Part shown: positions 31,694 to 41,869 of the stretch, piece by piece | How the letters are laid out: each line of letters starts with the position of its first letter | Position numbering within the stretch: the first letter of the stretch is position 1 | NCBI GenBank assembly: GCA_030435675.1 | Contig: CM059621.1 | Span: forward strand, 1,674,001-1,738,000 | Source: Steinernema hermaphroditum | Lineage: Eukaryota; Nematoda; Chromadorea; Rhabditida; Steinernematidae | Reading direction: 5' to 3' | Length of the DNA stretch: 64,000 nucleotides | The notes under the pieces: model-generated | Seen by the model: the letters and a program-made list of their open reading frames with translations, nothing else | The model's database searches: none | Told to the model about the DNA's origin: nothing | Made by a program: the position numbers and the translations under genes

Positions 31694-32119
31694 TGTCAGT
31701 AGTGGTGAGATAAATGTTTTCCTCTTGGCATTTGACTGACTTTTGACTGATGCAGATGACTGACTTTTTCGTGAAATACAAAATCGATGAGCGGTCCACG
31801 TTGGTTGGTTCCGGCACCGTCGATGTTTGTAGACTCGGGTTGCCGTTCCATCCAACAAGCAATTTTTAATTCAGCTGCCGTTCACTCACTCAGATTAATT
31901 CGAACAATACAGCCTACAGGTGAAAATCTGTATGTTTTTGCTTTTGATACCACACCTTATATACGCGCATTGTGCAATGGTAAATGAAATTGTCTACACA
32001 CACTGCATCAGTTAACGCAATAAGCTATAATTTCGCGAAAACACCCTGGTTCTTGTATTGCAGTATCCGAATTGAAGCTGACTGGATATCTCCCGTTTAG
32101 AAAGCGACTGAAACAGAAA
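31694..32119. other. Intergenic, upstream of the receptor at 32120
   Basis: The first 30 bases continue the receptor pseudogene cut by the family A insertion. The rest holds the promoter region of the next gene; a TATTGCAG at about 32057-32064 is a candidate spliced-leader acceptor. Confidence 0.4.
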
Positions 32120-33305
32120 ATGGATCGCGATATTGTTCAAGACTACGAGGACCACTTCGAATTCTATAAAAGATACATTACGGTATCGGCAATGTTCACT
32201 GTTATTTTTGCCATATTAACCATGTACTTAATACTGTGGAAGTCACCTAAACTGATGCACACCTACAAGTTTCTACTACTGAACATATCGGCAGGTTCTG
32301 AACCAAAATCATAAAATTATGGCTTGTTCAGGTTTGGGCATTTATAACCGACATGCTGCTTGAGGTGGTTCTTCTACCTCTACCCGTTCTTGATATAATG
32401 AGCATCTATTCGAAGGGTCTGGCAAGCTTTCTGTCGCCTCTCGGAGGCTTCATTTTCGCGGTAAACAAAGCCTAAATTCCGCAACTAATTTGCGCATTCA
32501 GACCGCGATAATTTTCGCCATATTCGAATATTTCGTGGCTTTGTTGTTTGCATTCGTTTATCGATACGACAGTCTAGAGGAAGGAAGTAGCTTGCTTGGC
32601 ATACCAATGGATGTATCAACGAAGAAAAAGTGTTTGTGGATAGCAATTCCGTTTGCTGTGATCATCCCATCCAGTACCACTGCATGCGTTGCAAGCTCGT
32701 TCTTTGTACCATTTGATGAGTTTAGAAAGCTCTCACTTAAAGTACACCAATACATTTAAGCCAAGATCAACATACCGTTTAGGATGACCCCGAATTTGCG
32801 CCATTTTTTGACCGTGTACCAATGTTTGGTTTTGGCAAAACGGGCACAATAATAACCTGCGTAGTCGGCTGCGCCTGGATTACTCTGTGGATGTTCCTCG
32901 TTGTGTGGTGTATTGTTGGGATTGTCAAGAATTTCCAGAAACGCAAGGCGACCATGTCCTCTTTGAATTATCGATTGCACATGCAATTAATGAAGTCATT
33001 AGTCGTACAGGTAGGCTACATTTGAGAAATACGAAAATTACTTATATTTAAGACAATGGCACCACTACTCCTCTTTGTCGTTCCGCTCTTCGCTGCGGCT
33101 TTTTCAGCCGTATGCAAATTACGCATTGTTAATGGTACAATTATATTGTTTGTAATGTTTGCACTAGAAACATTTAGACATTTTCATAATGACACAAATT
33201 GCGCTGAGCTTCCATTCGATAATCAACTCACTTGCAGTTATACTCCTTATTGTTTACTTATTGCCCCATATAGGAAAGCAGTATTGCACATGGTGCGGAA
33301 GATAA
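32120..33305 (+). CDS. Six-exon Srh-like/Str-superfamily chemoreceptor with shifted C-terminus
   Basis: Exons are 32120-32290, 32332-32460, 32502-32741, 32783-33010, 33053-33134 and 33178-33305. Start chosen at MDRDIVQDYEDHFEFYKR, which aligns with MDIVQEYRNRFELYR of the next gene. Motifs are LWKSPKLMHTYKFLLLN, FVYRYDSL after TM3, IPSSTTACV in TM4, LNYRLHMQLMKSLVVQ before TM6 and LSFHSIINSLAVILL in TM7. Intron 1 has a GC donor (TCG then GCAGGT). Exon 3 is 12 nt longer than in paralogs. In the last exon an 11 bp insertion (33249-33259) shifts the frame inside TM7: the protein ends at 33305 instead of 33358 and loses the PYRKAV motif. It may be a fresh pseudogene. Confidence 0.72.
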
Positions 33306-33359
33306 AGCATAAGAAGTCAGCAGTTATAACAATTCAGACAATGTCGCATAACCAGTGAT

Positions 33360-34463
33360 ATTTCTTGCCTGGATCATTGTTTACGAATGAGCATTGTACT
33401 GCAAAGCAATACATTCTTCGTGTTCAGAATAACCGGTATCCCGTCAGTCGAACCTCGACAACATTAATGTCAGATTAACGAAATTAAGACAGAAATCACA
33501 CGTTTATCAACTGGACATGCCTGCAAAAATTACTGAAAGCCGGACTCGTTTTGGACTCGAGACCGGACGAGTCCGGCAAATTTTTTCGAGTCCCGACTCG
33601 GACTCGATGGGATTTTGGACTCGTTCGGCATCACTGATCCAATTCAACGGAAAAAGAGGTGTTGGGATGGGCGTGGGCGCGTCTGAGAATATCGCTCGAT
33701 CTATCTCTGTCTTCAACAAACATTCCGTTAGAGGCGCAGACGGTGAAGCACAGCGAACGGATAGGATGCAATCTTCAGTTCGCCTGGGGGCGCGGGCTTC
33801 GGAATGTCACGGAAACGTCGGCTTCTCCGGGCTGCGCTGCGATTGTGATGGTATTCTTGACGAGACGGAAGAACTGCGTCTCTCTTGTGGTGCAGACCTT
33901 CTGGAAGATAATAATTTAAATACCTGTGTTGCTGACAGCCACTGAATAACCGATGCACAGATGAAGATTTGTGGTTTTCTGATATGCGTAGTACAGGAAC
34001 GCTATCATCAGAGAATTCGGCAGACACAGTCGCTAAGAAATGCCGACAGATATGATGAACGTTGTTTCATAGTAAGCATCTGTAGTATCAACACTCAACA
34101 CAAAGTGGTAGTGCATGTTGTGATTGCCAGTTGTTTCACACGATGTTGTGATTACTGGCTGTATAATACATAACATCGTGTGTCACACAGCAATTGTCAA
34201 GAACAATTTACACATGAACTGCCGGTGACTGTGGAGGTCGTGTAGCTGACGACAACGATCCTGGATGTATACAAAAAACATGTTCTGCCATACGTCTACT
34301 GCTTCGTTTTCAGCAAACAGTGCCTACAAAAAGGGTTTTTCGTCACTGTTTGCCGTCTGCCGCTTTCAGTATGAATTAGTGCCGCTTACTGCTAGTGAAC
34401 CATTTGTAGTTGTGCTTGTTCGAGTTTGACATTCGTTTTCAAGACGAAAAATTGCAGGCAGGA
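33360..34463. other. Intergenic with a family B copy and GACTCG-rich DNA
   Basis: 33540-33620 is rich in GACTCG/CGAGTC words. 33690-33860 is family B in antisense orientation (CAGACGGTGAAGCACAGCGA is the complement of the block seen at 14290). 34110-34195 holds imperfect copies and inverted copies of a CACACGATGTTGTGAT word. No gene is seen. The end is the 5' flank of the receptor at 34464. Confidence 0.5.
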
Positions 34464-35714
34464 ATGGACATTGTCCAAGAATATAGAAACAGGTTTGAAC
34501 TCTACCGTTGGATAATCATTGCCAATACAATTGTCGCTCTGCTTACGAATGCGCTGGCTCTCTATTTGGTAATCTACAGGTCACCTAAACACATAAAAAC
34601 CTACAAATATGTTCTTCTCAATATATTGGTAGGGTCTGTCCGTTCGTTTCATCTCGATTACAATTGTTTTCAGTTGTGCGCTCTTGTCACTGACGTTATC
34701 TTCGAAGTTGTTGTTCTCCCGTCGCCTCTTCTGGCCGTTCTGGCCGTATATCCCAGAGGATTAGTCAGTGCGCTAGGTACTGAAGCTAGCTTTGTGTGCC
34801 AAGTAAGTCTTCTTTTTGCTTATCCTTACCCTAGTGGCTTAGGTTTTGGCAATAGCTTCCGTATCTGAGTTTTTGGCCGCGTTGCTAATCGCCTTTTTCT
34901 ACCGATATCTTGCCTTACAAGACGGCATAAGCTTTCGCGGAAAACGCATCGAACGACGCCACTACTGGTTCGCAATTGTGCTTTTAATGGTACTTGCTCC
35001 TACCGTCATAGTACTTCCCCTTGTCGTGACATATACACCAGAATATGAGTTCAAGAAAAATGTTCTAAAGGTGAAAATTGTTTGCTTTGAATGTAACGTT
35101 TTTCCTTTCAGAGTCACCCTGAATTTTTGCCCTTTTTTGATCAAGCTTCCATTTTTCAATTTGGCACGATAGGTCTCCTTGTCACCTGTGGTGCCTTTTT
35201 TTGTTGGTCAGTCATCTGGACAATTCTAGTGACGTGGTGCGTATGGGGCATTATCAACCAGTTCCGCGTTCAGCAGGGCAGTATGCACAGTAATACATAT
35301 CGACTACACGTTCAGTTAATCAAATCTCTGGTTGTACAGGTATTTGCAAACGGCTTCCTGCTGCTACAGTGAAATGTTTTAGGCCATAGCGCCACTTGTT
35401 CTGATCGCGCTTCCCGTCTCGCTCGTTGCTATTAGTGTTCTGTTTGGTCTTGAAATTATTGACAGTAAGTGCATTGAACAAATAATAACAATGAACAGAC
35501 TGTTCGTGATTTACTAAGTCAGCAGTTTTCAGCGGTATGCAGAGTGACCGACCTCACAATGAGTATACACTCGACCGTTAACTCGCTGGCCGTGATTGTC
35601 CTCGTTGCTCCCTACAGAAAAGCCGTGTTGAACATTTTTCGCAAAATGTCCGGAATGAGCGTCAGTGTATCAACGGTGGTCTCAATGCGTGGCTCTCAGG
35701 GTTTACAACGATAG
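34464..35714 (+). CDS. Six-exon Srh-like/Str-superfamily chemoreceptor
   Basis: Complete receptor of 337 residues. Exons are 34464-34628, 34674-34802, 34843-35070, 35112-35339, 35383-35464 and 35533-35714. It starts MDIVQEYRNRFELYRW. Motifs are IYRSPKHIKTYKYVLLN in TM1-2, FFYRYLALQ after TM3, HPEFLPFFDQASIFQFG before TM5, NTYRLHVQLIKSLVVQ before TM6, and MSIHSTVNSLAV with APYRKAV in TM7. All introns are 40-68 nt with GT-AG ends. The tail ends in a Ser-rich stretch. It is the first of a subgroup (with 56959 and 58686) that share VxxExxxxFELYRxIIIANT at the N-terminus. AATAAA is at about 35732. Confidence 0.9.
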
Positions 35715-36373
35715 TCTTAGCTGTTTTAAGGAATAAATCTTTTTTTATGGGAAAAGTGTGTGGGCGCTGGACAACAATACCAGACAAGCTCAATAGGTTA
35801 TCGGTGAACTTAGGCCGTATTATCTCGAAACTTCGGCAGCCAAAAATTACACGCTTGTCTAGGCACTATAGACATGCTTAGCAGGGATAGTATGATTTTC
35901 GGTTTTCTATCCCAACTTTGGACTTGTAGTTGCTCTTTTTCAGACATACAATGAGGCTCAATAAGGTCAAAGTTCACCAGTTGGGTGAAGAATTTTTTTG
36001 TCTTCGAAGCACGGACGAACGGAACTGGACCATCGCGAACGGGACGGAGAGGCATCTACGGTTGTGACTTCGGAATTGTAAGGAATCTGCAAACTGGGCG
36101 GCGCGGGTGGGGTCAAACGAGTCAGACTCCAGCAGTGACGACCGAGAATGGGCACTCACTGAACTCATTCAACTCACTCGTTGAAAGTTACCGAGAAAAA
36201 GCAGCCAACATCACAGAAAAAGCAGCCAACTTATTAGCGTCCGCTTTATAATCAACTTTCTGTGAATAATAAAATCATATTACGTTAAAAAACAGGTGAT
36301 CGGTTTCTCTTATTTTCGAAAACAATATAAAAATCCCTACATCTCAACGTTTTAGTTGCTTTCAGTAACTGAG
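35715..36373. other. Intergenic, with a likely family B remnant
   Basis: 36010-36185 is GC-rich and contains GTCAAACGAGTCAGACTCCA and ACTCACTGAACTCATTCAAC phrases that resemble antisense family B 5' sequence, but it is too diverged for certainty. No gene is seen. A GCTTTCAG at about 36357-36364 may be the spliced-leader acceptor of the next gene. Confidence 0.4.
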
Positions 36374-37709
36374 ATGTCAGGCGAAAACAATATCGTGCAG
36401 GAGCACGAAAAGACCTTCCGACCATATCGCTATGTGATTATTGCTAACATAGTAGTAGCAGTTCCATTAAATGTGCTTGCTGGTTATTTGATAATTTTCC
36501 GATCTCCTAAGCAGATGAAGACTTATTCGCGTGTTCTGTTGAATATACTGGTAAGCGGGTATTACTGAACAAAGGCTTAATTTGCTGATTCAGTTTTGGG
36601 TTTTCATCAGTGACGTTTTTCTTGAAATGATAGTTATGCCAGCACCTGTTATGGATATACTCGGCGCTTATGCAACAGGATTGGCGAGGTGGATTGGCCC
36701 TGAGGGCGGTTTCGCATGTGAGGTAACTGAATATGAAGGTCATGTAATGCAAGGTTTGCGTCTTGTTCGAAACCGGTACCAGTACGCGGTTTCCTCCGAT
36801 CGCCTGCTCCGGAGCCCCCACCCAAATGCGAAATTTCAAATCTCGCACCGTGCGCATTTCAGATCGTGGTTCTTTGCTGCGCAACAGAATGTCTCTGTGC
36901 ACTGCTAATTGCATTTGTCTATCGGTACTGTACTTTGAAGAATAATTTGACCATTTGTGGAAAACATGTTCAAAAGGGCCACTACTGGATGAGCATCGTT
37001 TTCATATCCACAGTTCCTCCAGGCTTGAATGCATTACTGCTCGGTTTGTCATATGTCCCAAAGGACACTTTTAGGGAATACGTTGTTATGGTAAGAATTT
37101 GTGTGTGTACCATAGTACTGTAGGTTAAATTCAGCACAACCCGGATCTGTTGCCATTACTGGACGAGGTGCCGATCTTTCAGTTTGGCAGAGACGCTTTT
37201 CTCGCAAATTGTGCGCTGTTTTTCTCTTGGGCTGTACTGTGGACCATCGCGGTCACATGGTGTATAACAGCTATAAACAAGCACGTTCAACAGCACAAGA
37301 GCAGCGTCTTGGCATCAACGTACAAGATGCATATGCAGTTAATGAGGGCTTTGATATTTCAGGTTTGATACATATGAATGCCACAATCAATATTCTTTTA
37401 GAGCTTGCTACCTCTGTGTTTATGTGGAATTCCTATTGTGCTGGTGGCCGCGAGTGTAGTATTTCGATTAAACATTGCTGACGGTATAGGATAATGAATA
37501 TAAAAGTTACGAAGTTGTTTTCAGAATTCATCAGAATAGCGGACGTAACTCTTAGTTTACACTCCACATTCAACTCACTTGCTGTGATACTCCTCATAGC
37601 TCCCTACAGGAAGGCAGTGCTCGCCGTGTTCCGAAAACTGCCTAGCAGGAAAACTAAAGTGTCACATGTCACATGTGTCACTCCACTTCACACTCAAAGT
37701 AATCTGTAG
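36374..37709 (+). CDS. Six-exon Srh-like/Str-superfamily chemoreceptor
   Basis: Complete receptor of 342 residues. Exons are 36374-36550, 36594-36722, 36863-37090, 37135-37362, 37402-37483 and 37525-37709. It starts MSGENNIVQEHEKTFRPYRY, ten bases after a TTTCAG. Motifs are IFRSPKQMKTYSRVLLN in TM1-2, WIGPEGGFACE ending exon 2, FVYRYCTLKN after TM3, NPDLLPLLDEVPIFQFG before TM5, STYKMHMQLMRALIFQ before TM6, and LSLHSTFNSLAV with APYRKAV in TM7. Intron 2 is 140 nt, about three times the length of the equivalent intron in paralogs, but I found no clear mobile element in it. AATAAA is at about 37750. Confidence 0.9.
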
Positions 37710-38743
37710 TTAACCTGAGGACAACAACTGTGTTGTGCACCGTGATCTAATAAATGTTGCCTGGTGGTAACTGAACAACATCACTAGAAATGGCGGGTAA
37801 ATCGTCGAATGGCTCTGCAGGTGATAGGACTGGTATAGAATGGGCTAAATGCTGTGAATTTGAGTGGGTAAAATTTCGTAATTCGCAGTTTGGATGAGTC
37901 CGGTTAGACGCTGATATCTTGAGAAGCTTAGTCACATCGTATCCTCATTTGTGTCCTCAGGGAACGGTCACCGAGATGCTTAACCTGCGCCATTCGGAGA
38001 AGCTGAATATGGTTCCCGCTTTGCCCGCTCTGCTACAACGTCGCGCCTCCACTGGAATCAGCTCTTCGCCTGTTCCACATGGAAGCCGCCGATGATGCTC
38101 CACAACACCGACGTCTGCGCTGCCAGCTGAGGATGGGATCGCCGCTCCGTCAGCATTGCTCCACTAACGCGTCTCGACTGGATTCAGCCTCTTCGCCACT
38201 TCAACGCCTGCGCACATGGATCAGACCATTCATTACTCTGCTCGGATGCCAACACTACTACACGCGGACAAGTCGTCAAATAGCGGTACCGGCGACAAGA
38301 ATGGGGTGTTATTATCCAACTGCCCTCACAGCGTGTCCACAGAAAAGTTTTCACAGACATTTACATAGAAACAGCGTGGGGATGTCTAACTGAATGACGC
38401 TCAAACGTGGAAATTAGCGTGGTCGCTTGACCTTCAGTACAACACGAACCCCTTTCGCTGGTGTTAGTGTGATGCCACTAGATTTGGATACAACACTGTA
38501 CCATATAAAGGTGTCAACAAAGATTCAGAAAATTACCTTCCTCAGACGTAATCTAGTGGCACACGTAAATGTGAGGCATCAACAAACTAAGAGGAAAAAA
38601 TAAATTATCGTTGTATATAATTTCCGACGTATTTATCCCCGTTCCCACAAATCCATTGTTGTTCAGTACTTTCAATTAATATGTTTCGACACGATAAGTT
38701 ACAAGGAAGTCTTATCCAGTGGTGTAGAGAAAACATCCGCTCC
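37710..38743. other. Intergenic with two partial family B copies
   Basis: 38030-38260 holds two partial family B pieces in a row on the plus strand (CTCCACTGGAATCAGCTCTT, then CTGGATTCAGCCTCTTCGCC). The remainder is AT-rich flank of the intronless receptor. An in-frame ATG at 38681 could extend that gene but I prefer the internal start. Confidence 0.5.
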
Positions 38744-39724
38744 ATGTTGCCTACTGTGTATCTCTGCTTGTTGCACCTAAGCAGTGTAATTCACGTTCTG
38801 TGTGAGCTGATAGCAATGTTTGTTGTTTACCGTTTCTCTCCAAGCAGCATGGAATCTCTTCCCATGTTCATACTAAACGCCCTTGGGTGGAATTTCGTGG
38901 GCCTGGTTTGCGGCGTACTTTCACGATATGATCTACTTTTCCCGTACGAATGCTTCCGCGGCAACGGATTGCTAACGCTTGTCACAGAAAACGAAAATGT
39001 CCTATGGTACACCTCGGCGCTATCCATTATTTCCGCGATCAACGTCCTCCTCGCTCTGTGTTATCCATTCATCTATCGCTACCTGGTTCTAGCCCATCCA
39101 CATGTAGCTGGCAAGATTGGACGGAAATGGTGTTTTGGAGTGTGTGCTGCATTGCACATAGGAGTGGGAGTTCAAGCCCTGTCGACCGGCCACGCTCTAG
39201 TAATACCCTATGACGAATATCCTTTTGATGCGGAACGGCCTGACCCGAAAGGTGTAATTTGCTTCCAACCCGGTGGATCCATGAAATACATGATAGCATT
39301 GGGCAGCTTTATGACGGTCGCAGTTTTTGACATAACCGTTATTCTGTTTTCCTTTCTCCTGCGACGGCATCTGACAAAGACAACATCTCTTTACAGTAAG
39401 CAAACCCTCCAGCTTCACCGTCGAGTTCTTCGGTACTTGGTTGTCATTACCGTTGTACCTATAGCGTTGGCGCAAGTACCCTTCATTACGACCTTCATTT
39501 GTATTTATATCCCTAACATTCCGTACGCCAGTGACATTACGATGATCAGTATAATTATCCTTTACAACCATGGTACCCTGTATTCCATAGTTTCCATTGT
39601 TACCTTCAAGCCTTGCTGCGATGGTGTGCGACAAATAGCGTACATACTTCTTAAGAGAATAGGGTATGGTGATATGGTCGTTGTCACAGTTGTAAAGGTT
39701 TCAGTTGTGAGTCACTCGGCATAA
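38744..39724 (+). CDS. Intronless Srh-like chemoreceptor
   Basis: Single-exon receptor of 326 residues from MLPTVYLCLLHLSS at 38744; an ATG at 38681 would add 21 residues. Motifs are VVYRFSPSSMESLPMFILN in TM1-2, LFPYECFRGNG after TM2, YPFIYRYLVLAHP after TM3, CFQPGGSMKY, LLRRHLTKT with SKQTLQLHRRVLRYL before TM6, and NHGTLYSIVSIVTFKP in TM7, where a Cys replaces the usual aromatic after FKP. The frame is open throughout. A broken copy of its second half lies at 30877-31189, about 8 kb upstream, very similar at DNA level, so this gene has been duplicated recently. Confidence 0.9.
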   Translation: MLPTVYLCLLHLSSVIHVLCELIAMFVVYRFSPSSMESLPMFILNALGWNFVGLVCGVLSRYDLLFPYECFRGNGLLTLVTENENVLWYTSALSIISAINVLLALCYPFIYRYLVLAHPHVAGKIGRKWCFGVCAALHIGVGVQALSTGHALVIPYDEYPFDAERPDPKGVICFQPGGSMKYMIALGSFMTVAVFDITVILFSFLLRRHLTKTTSLYSKQTLQLHRRVLRYLVVITVVPIALAQVPFITTFICIYIPNIPYASDITMISIIILYNHGTLYSIVSIVTFKPCCDGVRQIAYILLKRIGYGDMVVVTVVKVSVVSHSA

Positions 39725-40257
39725 ATGCTTACTTTCCACTGTTGACGAAGACGAACCCGCACTCGACCGGCCGTTTTCCAAAGCGCTGCCTAAGAGGTTA
39801 GTTAATAGACCCCCTCCGGCGTCTAGACTGACAAGCAGCCCTTTTGTATCTCTGGTTGAACATGTAGAGGAGGTGTTTGTTGATAAAGATAAACCCTACT
39901 GGACGAGTTGTCCCACACCGCAGCACACTGGTAAAGAATCGTTTTGACAAAGGCAAAGTTGACGTTATTTCTCAACATTGCAGAATGCATCTCTTATGAG
40001 AAGTTCTGTGTGCACTGTAAAGCATTTAAACCAAATTTGTAGTATCCTCGGGCTGGATACGAGAGGTAATCGGCGGACGGGACGCGCTTGTGCGGAACGA
40101 GGAACACACGTTGCAACAAAACAACTTTATCCGTGCCAGAAAAAACCAACAACAACAACGGCGCGCTTACTCACTACTAGCATCAGCCCACACACTGTAG
40201 CCGGGAGATCGTGGTGGGACCCAGCCCCATTACGACAAATTTATTATTAAGTCCACC
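39725..40257. other. Intergenic between convergent receptors
   Basis: The region has no supported gene. A weak 90-codon plus-strand frame at 39978-40250 has no motif. Confidence 0.4.
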
Positions 40258-41142
40258 TCAATGCCATTGTAAAATAGAAGACTTAATGCTCTTCACCATC
40301 TTCACCGTATGCACCCGATAAGGCACGAACACCGCTATCGACACGAGCGTTGAAATAGATGAGTACATAACAACTATGGTCAAGAAGGTCTCAGCCAGAA
40401 TCGCCGTAAGTGGTCCATCGAAACCAAATAATCCAAGAAATACTACTACGGCGATGGGAGCAGCAACGAACACGCCGACCAGTAGTATTGATATAATGTA
40501 GTTCTTCACGACAGCGTTAACAAGCCTAACCGTTTCCAACGACGGTGCAAGGTTTCTTTTTGTGCATACTTCCCTGATGCTATATATCGCCCATATGGCT
40601 ATGGTCGTGTAAACACAACAATACCCAGCACAAATGACAAGTATTAACCAGAGGACAAGATTTAGAGTTCCATCTAGGCAGTTGGGTGCAGGCTCTACCA
40701 TTCGCTCAATAAGCAAAATGATTACGCCGGGTATTAGGATCAACATCACGATTGCCAGTATGCCTGCTGTTCTGGTAATCTTGGAGAATATCTCTGGATA
40801 ACTCAAGTTAAGACATGCGTAAACTATCATGGCTAAAAGAAGGTGAATTTGTGCGAGACACAAGAAATGCTCTAGATGCCACTCTATGACAATCACAAAC
40901 AGAGGCACGTTTCTGGAATTGAAACACAAAATATGGTTCTGGGTAGTGAACGTAGGTAAACCTATGGTCACATTGATGCAGAACATCAAGTTGCTCATTG
41001 ACATTGGCGCCAAAAACAGTCGATAAACGGACATTGCCTTAGTTGATTTGAAAACGATAAGGTAGAGATAGTACGGTTCTAAGAGAAGATCGATAATGCT
41101 GGCGACGAAGAGAACAATATCACCACTTAATTCACTTCTCAT
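40258..41142 (-). CDS. Divergent intronless serpentine receptor
   Basis: Single-exon, 294 residues, seven predicted hydrophobic segments. It starts MRSELSGDIVLFVASIIDLL and carries VFKSTKAMSVYRLFLAP in TM1-2, which recalls the KSPxxMxxYxxxLLN motif of the Str superfamily, and ends VFVPYRVHTVKMVKSIKSS, which recalls PYRKAV. It lacks the FPYRY, CFxPxGW, SKQTI and NHGT motifs of the other intronless genes, so it is a separate lineage. The tail is short and basic. The frame has no interruptions, which at this length argues for selection. Function as chemoreceptor is inferred from topology and neighbours only. Confidence 0.78.
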   Translation of the reverse strand: MRSELSGDIVLFVASIIDLLLEPYYLYLIVFKSTKAMSVYRLFLAPMSMSNLMFCINVTIGLPTFTTQNHILCFNSRNVPLFVIVIEWHLEHFLCLAQIHLLLAMIVYACLNLSYPEIFSKITRTAGILAIVMLILIPGVIILLIERMVEPAPNCLDGTLNLVLWLILVICAGYCCVYTTIAIWAIYSIREVCTKRNLAPSLETVRLVNAVVKNYIISILLVGVFVAAPIAVVVFLGLFGFDGPLTAILAETFLTIVVMYSSISTLVSIAVFVPYRVHTVKMVKSIKSSILQWH

Positions 41143-41439
41143 TGGCGAGTTAATGTTCGTAAAGCGACCGACAGCGCAGGTGACTGAAGCCCGACAGGCA
41201 ACTCAGCTTGCTTAACAAACACTTAGCAAACAGCTGCTGTTCTACGTGAAAGGAACCAACGATTGCCGTCGTAGATGTTCTGATGTTCTTGCCATGTGCG
41301 TAGGATGTCATAGAATAGCATTTTACACAGAAACACAACCAACTTTGCTGTTTACCATACCCACGGTATGGTTTTATTCTTGAGCATGATCATTGATCAT
41401 AGGCCAAAAGTGTCTAACATTATTTATCCCCTATATATA

Positions 41440-41605
41440 AATGGAGAACCGACGGGTCCGTTGGTCTGTTTGTGTGTGTGTGTGTGTCTTTTTCCGTGAG
41501 CACGGGGAAAACACCCACACAAAATAAGGACCCCGAGGGGAACCGAACACGGCACCGCCCGCTTACAAACGAAGCACGTTCGCAATGAGCCACACAAGCA
41601 GCTGA
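41440..41605 (-). repeat. Candidate tRNA-derived SINE
   Basis: Read on the minus strand, TGGCTCATTGCG (A-box-like) is followed about 37 bases later by GTTCGGTTCCCC (B-box-like), then a GGGGTCC, a short body and a (CA)n run at about 41471-41487. That is the layout of a SINE with a tRNA-like RNA polymerase III head. The body end (ACGGACCCGTCGGTTCTCC) is shared with repeat-derived sequence at about 58310-58345. A neighbouring LINE fragment could have mobilised it. Confidence 0.5.
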
Positions 41606-41742
41606 GATGGTAGCGCTATACTTCCACCATGTCTCTGGGGACGCAAGGCTTTGCATTTCTTTACAGTCTTTGTGCCGTTTTTAGCGTATTTTTTAGCTTT
41701 GCAGATTTTTGGACAACTTCAGTCATTTGCATGAGCACCAAT

Positions 41743-41786
41743 CTTGCCGCCCGCAGGGCTATGGTGTCTTGCCGCCCGCAGGGCTA
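41743..41786. repeat. Direct repeat, 19 bp unit
   Basis: CTTGCCGCCCGCAGGGCTA occurs at 41743-41761 and again at 41768-41786. On either side, AACTTCAGTCATTTGCATGAGC-like sequence is repeated (about 41715 and 41801), so a longer diverged duplication encloses it. Confidence 0.7.
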
Positions 41787-41869
41787 CAGTTTTTTGGCCA
41801 CAACTTCAGCCATTTGCATGAGCTTCTAATTGGCTTTTAGTACCTGGAGGGCGCGAATTCGCGCGCAGC

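Noticed and set aside
31184..31862. A 222-codon minus-strand open frame
   Set aside because: It runs across a family A retroposon and out into unrelated flanking DNA, and its frame is not kept in the other family A copies.
33540..33630. GACTCG-rich stretch that might be a CRISPR-like or regulatory array
   Set aside because: The spacing is irregular, there are no unique spacers of equal length, and the same words occur in family A ends. Simple sequence is the better reading.
34110..34195. Inverted and direct copies of CACACGATGTTGTGAT
   Set aside because: The arms are imperfect and short, with no clear element boundaries or target duplication.
32120..37709. Three same-strand receptors as a nematode operon
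   Set aside because: The gaps are about 0.7-1.1 kb with retroposon remnants, not the roughly 100 bp typical of operons, and each gene has its own upstream region.
41471..41487. GT/CA dinucleotide run
   Set aside because: It is an ordinary microsatellite forming part of the candidate SINE tail.
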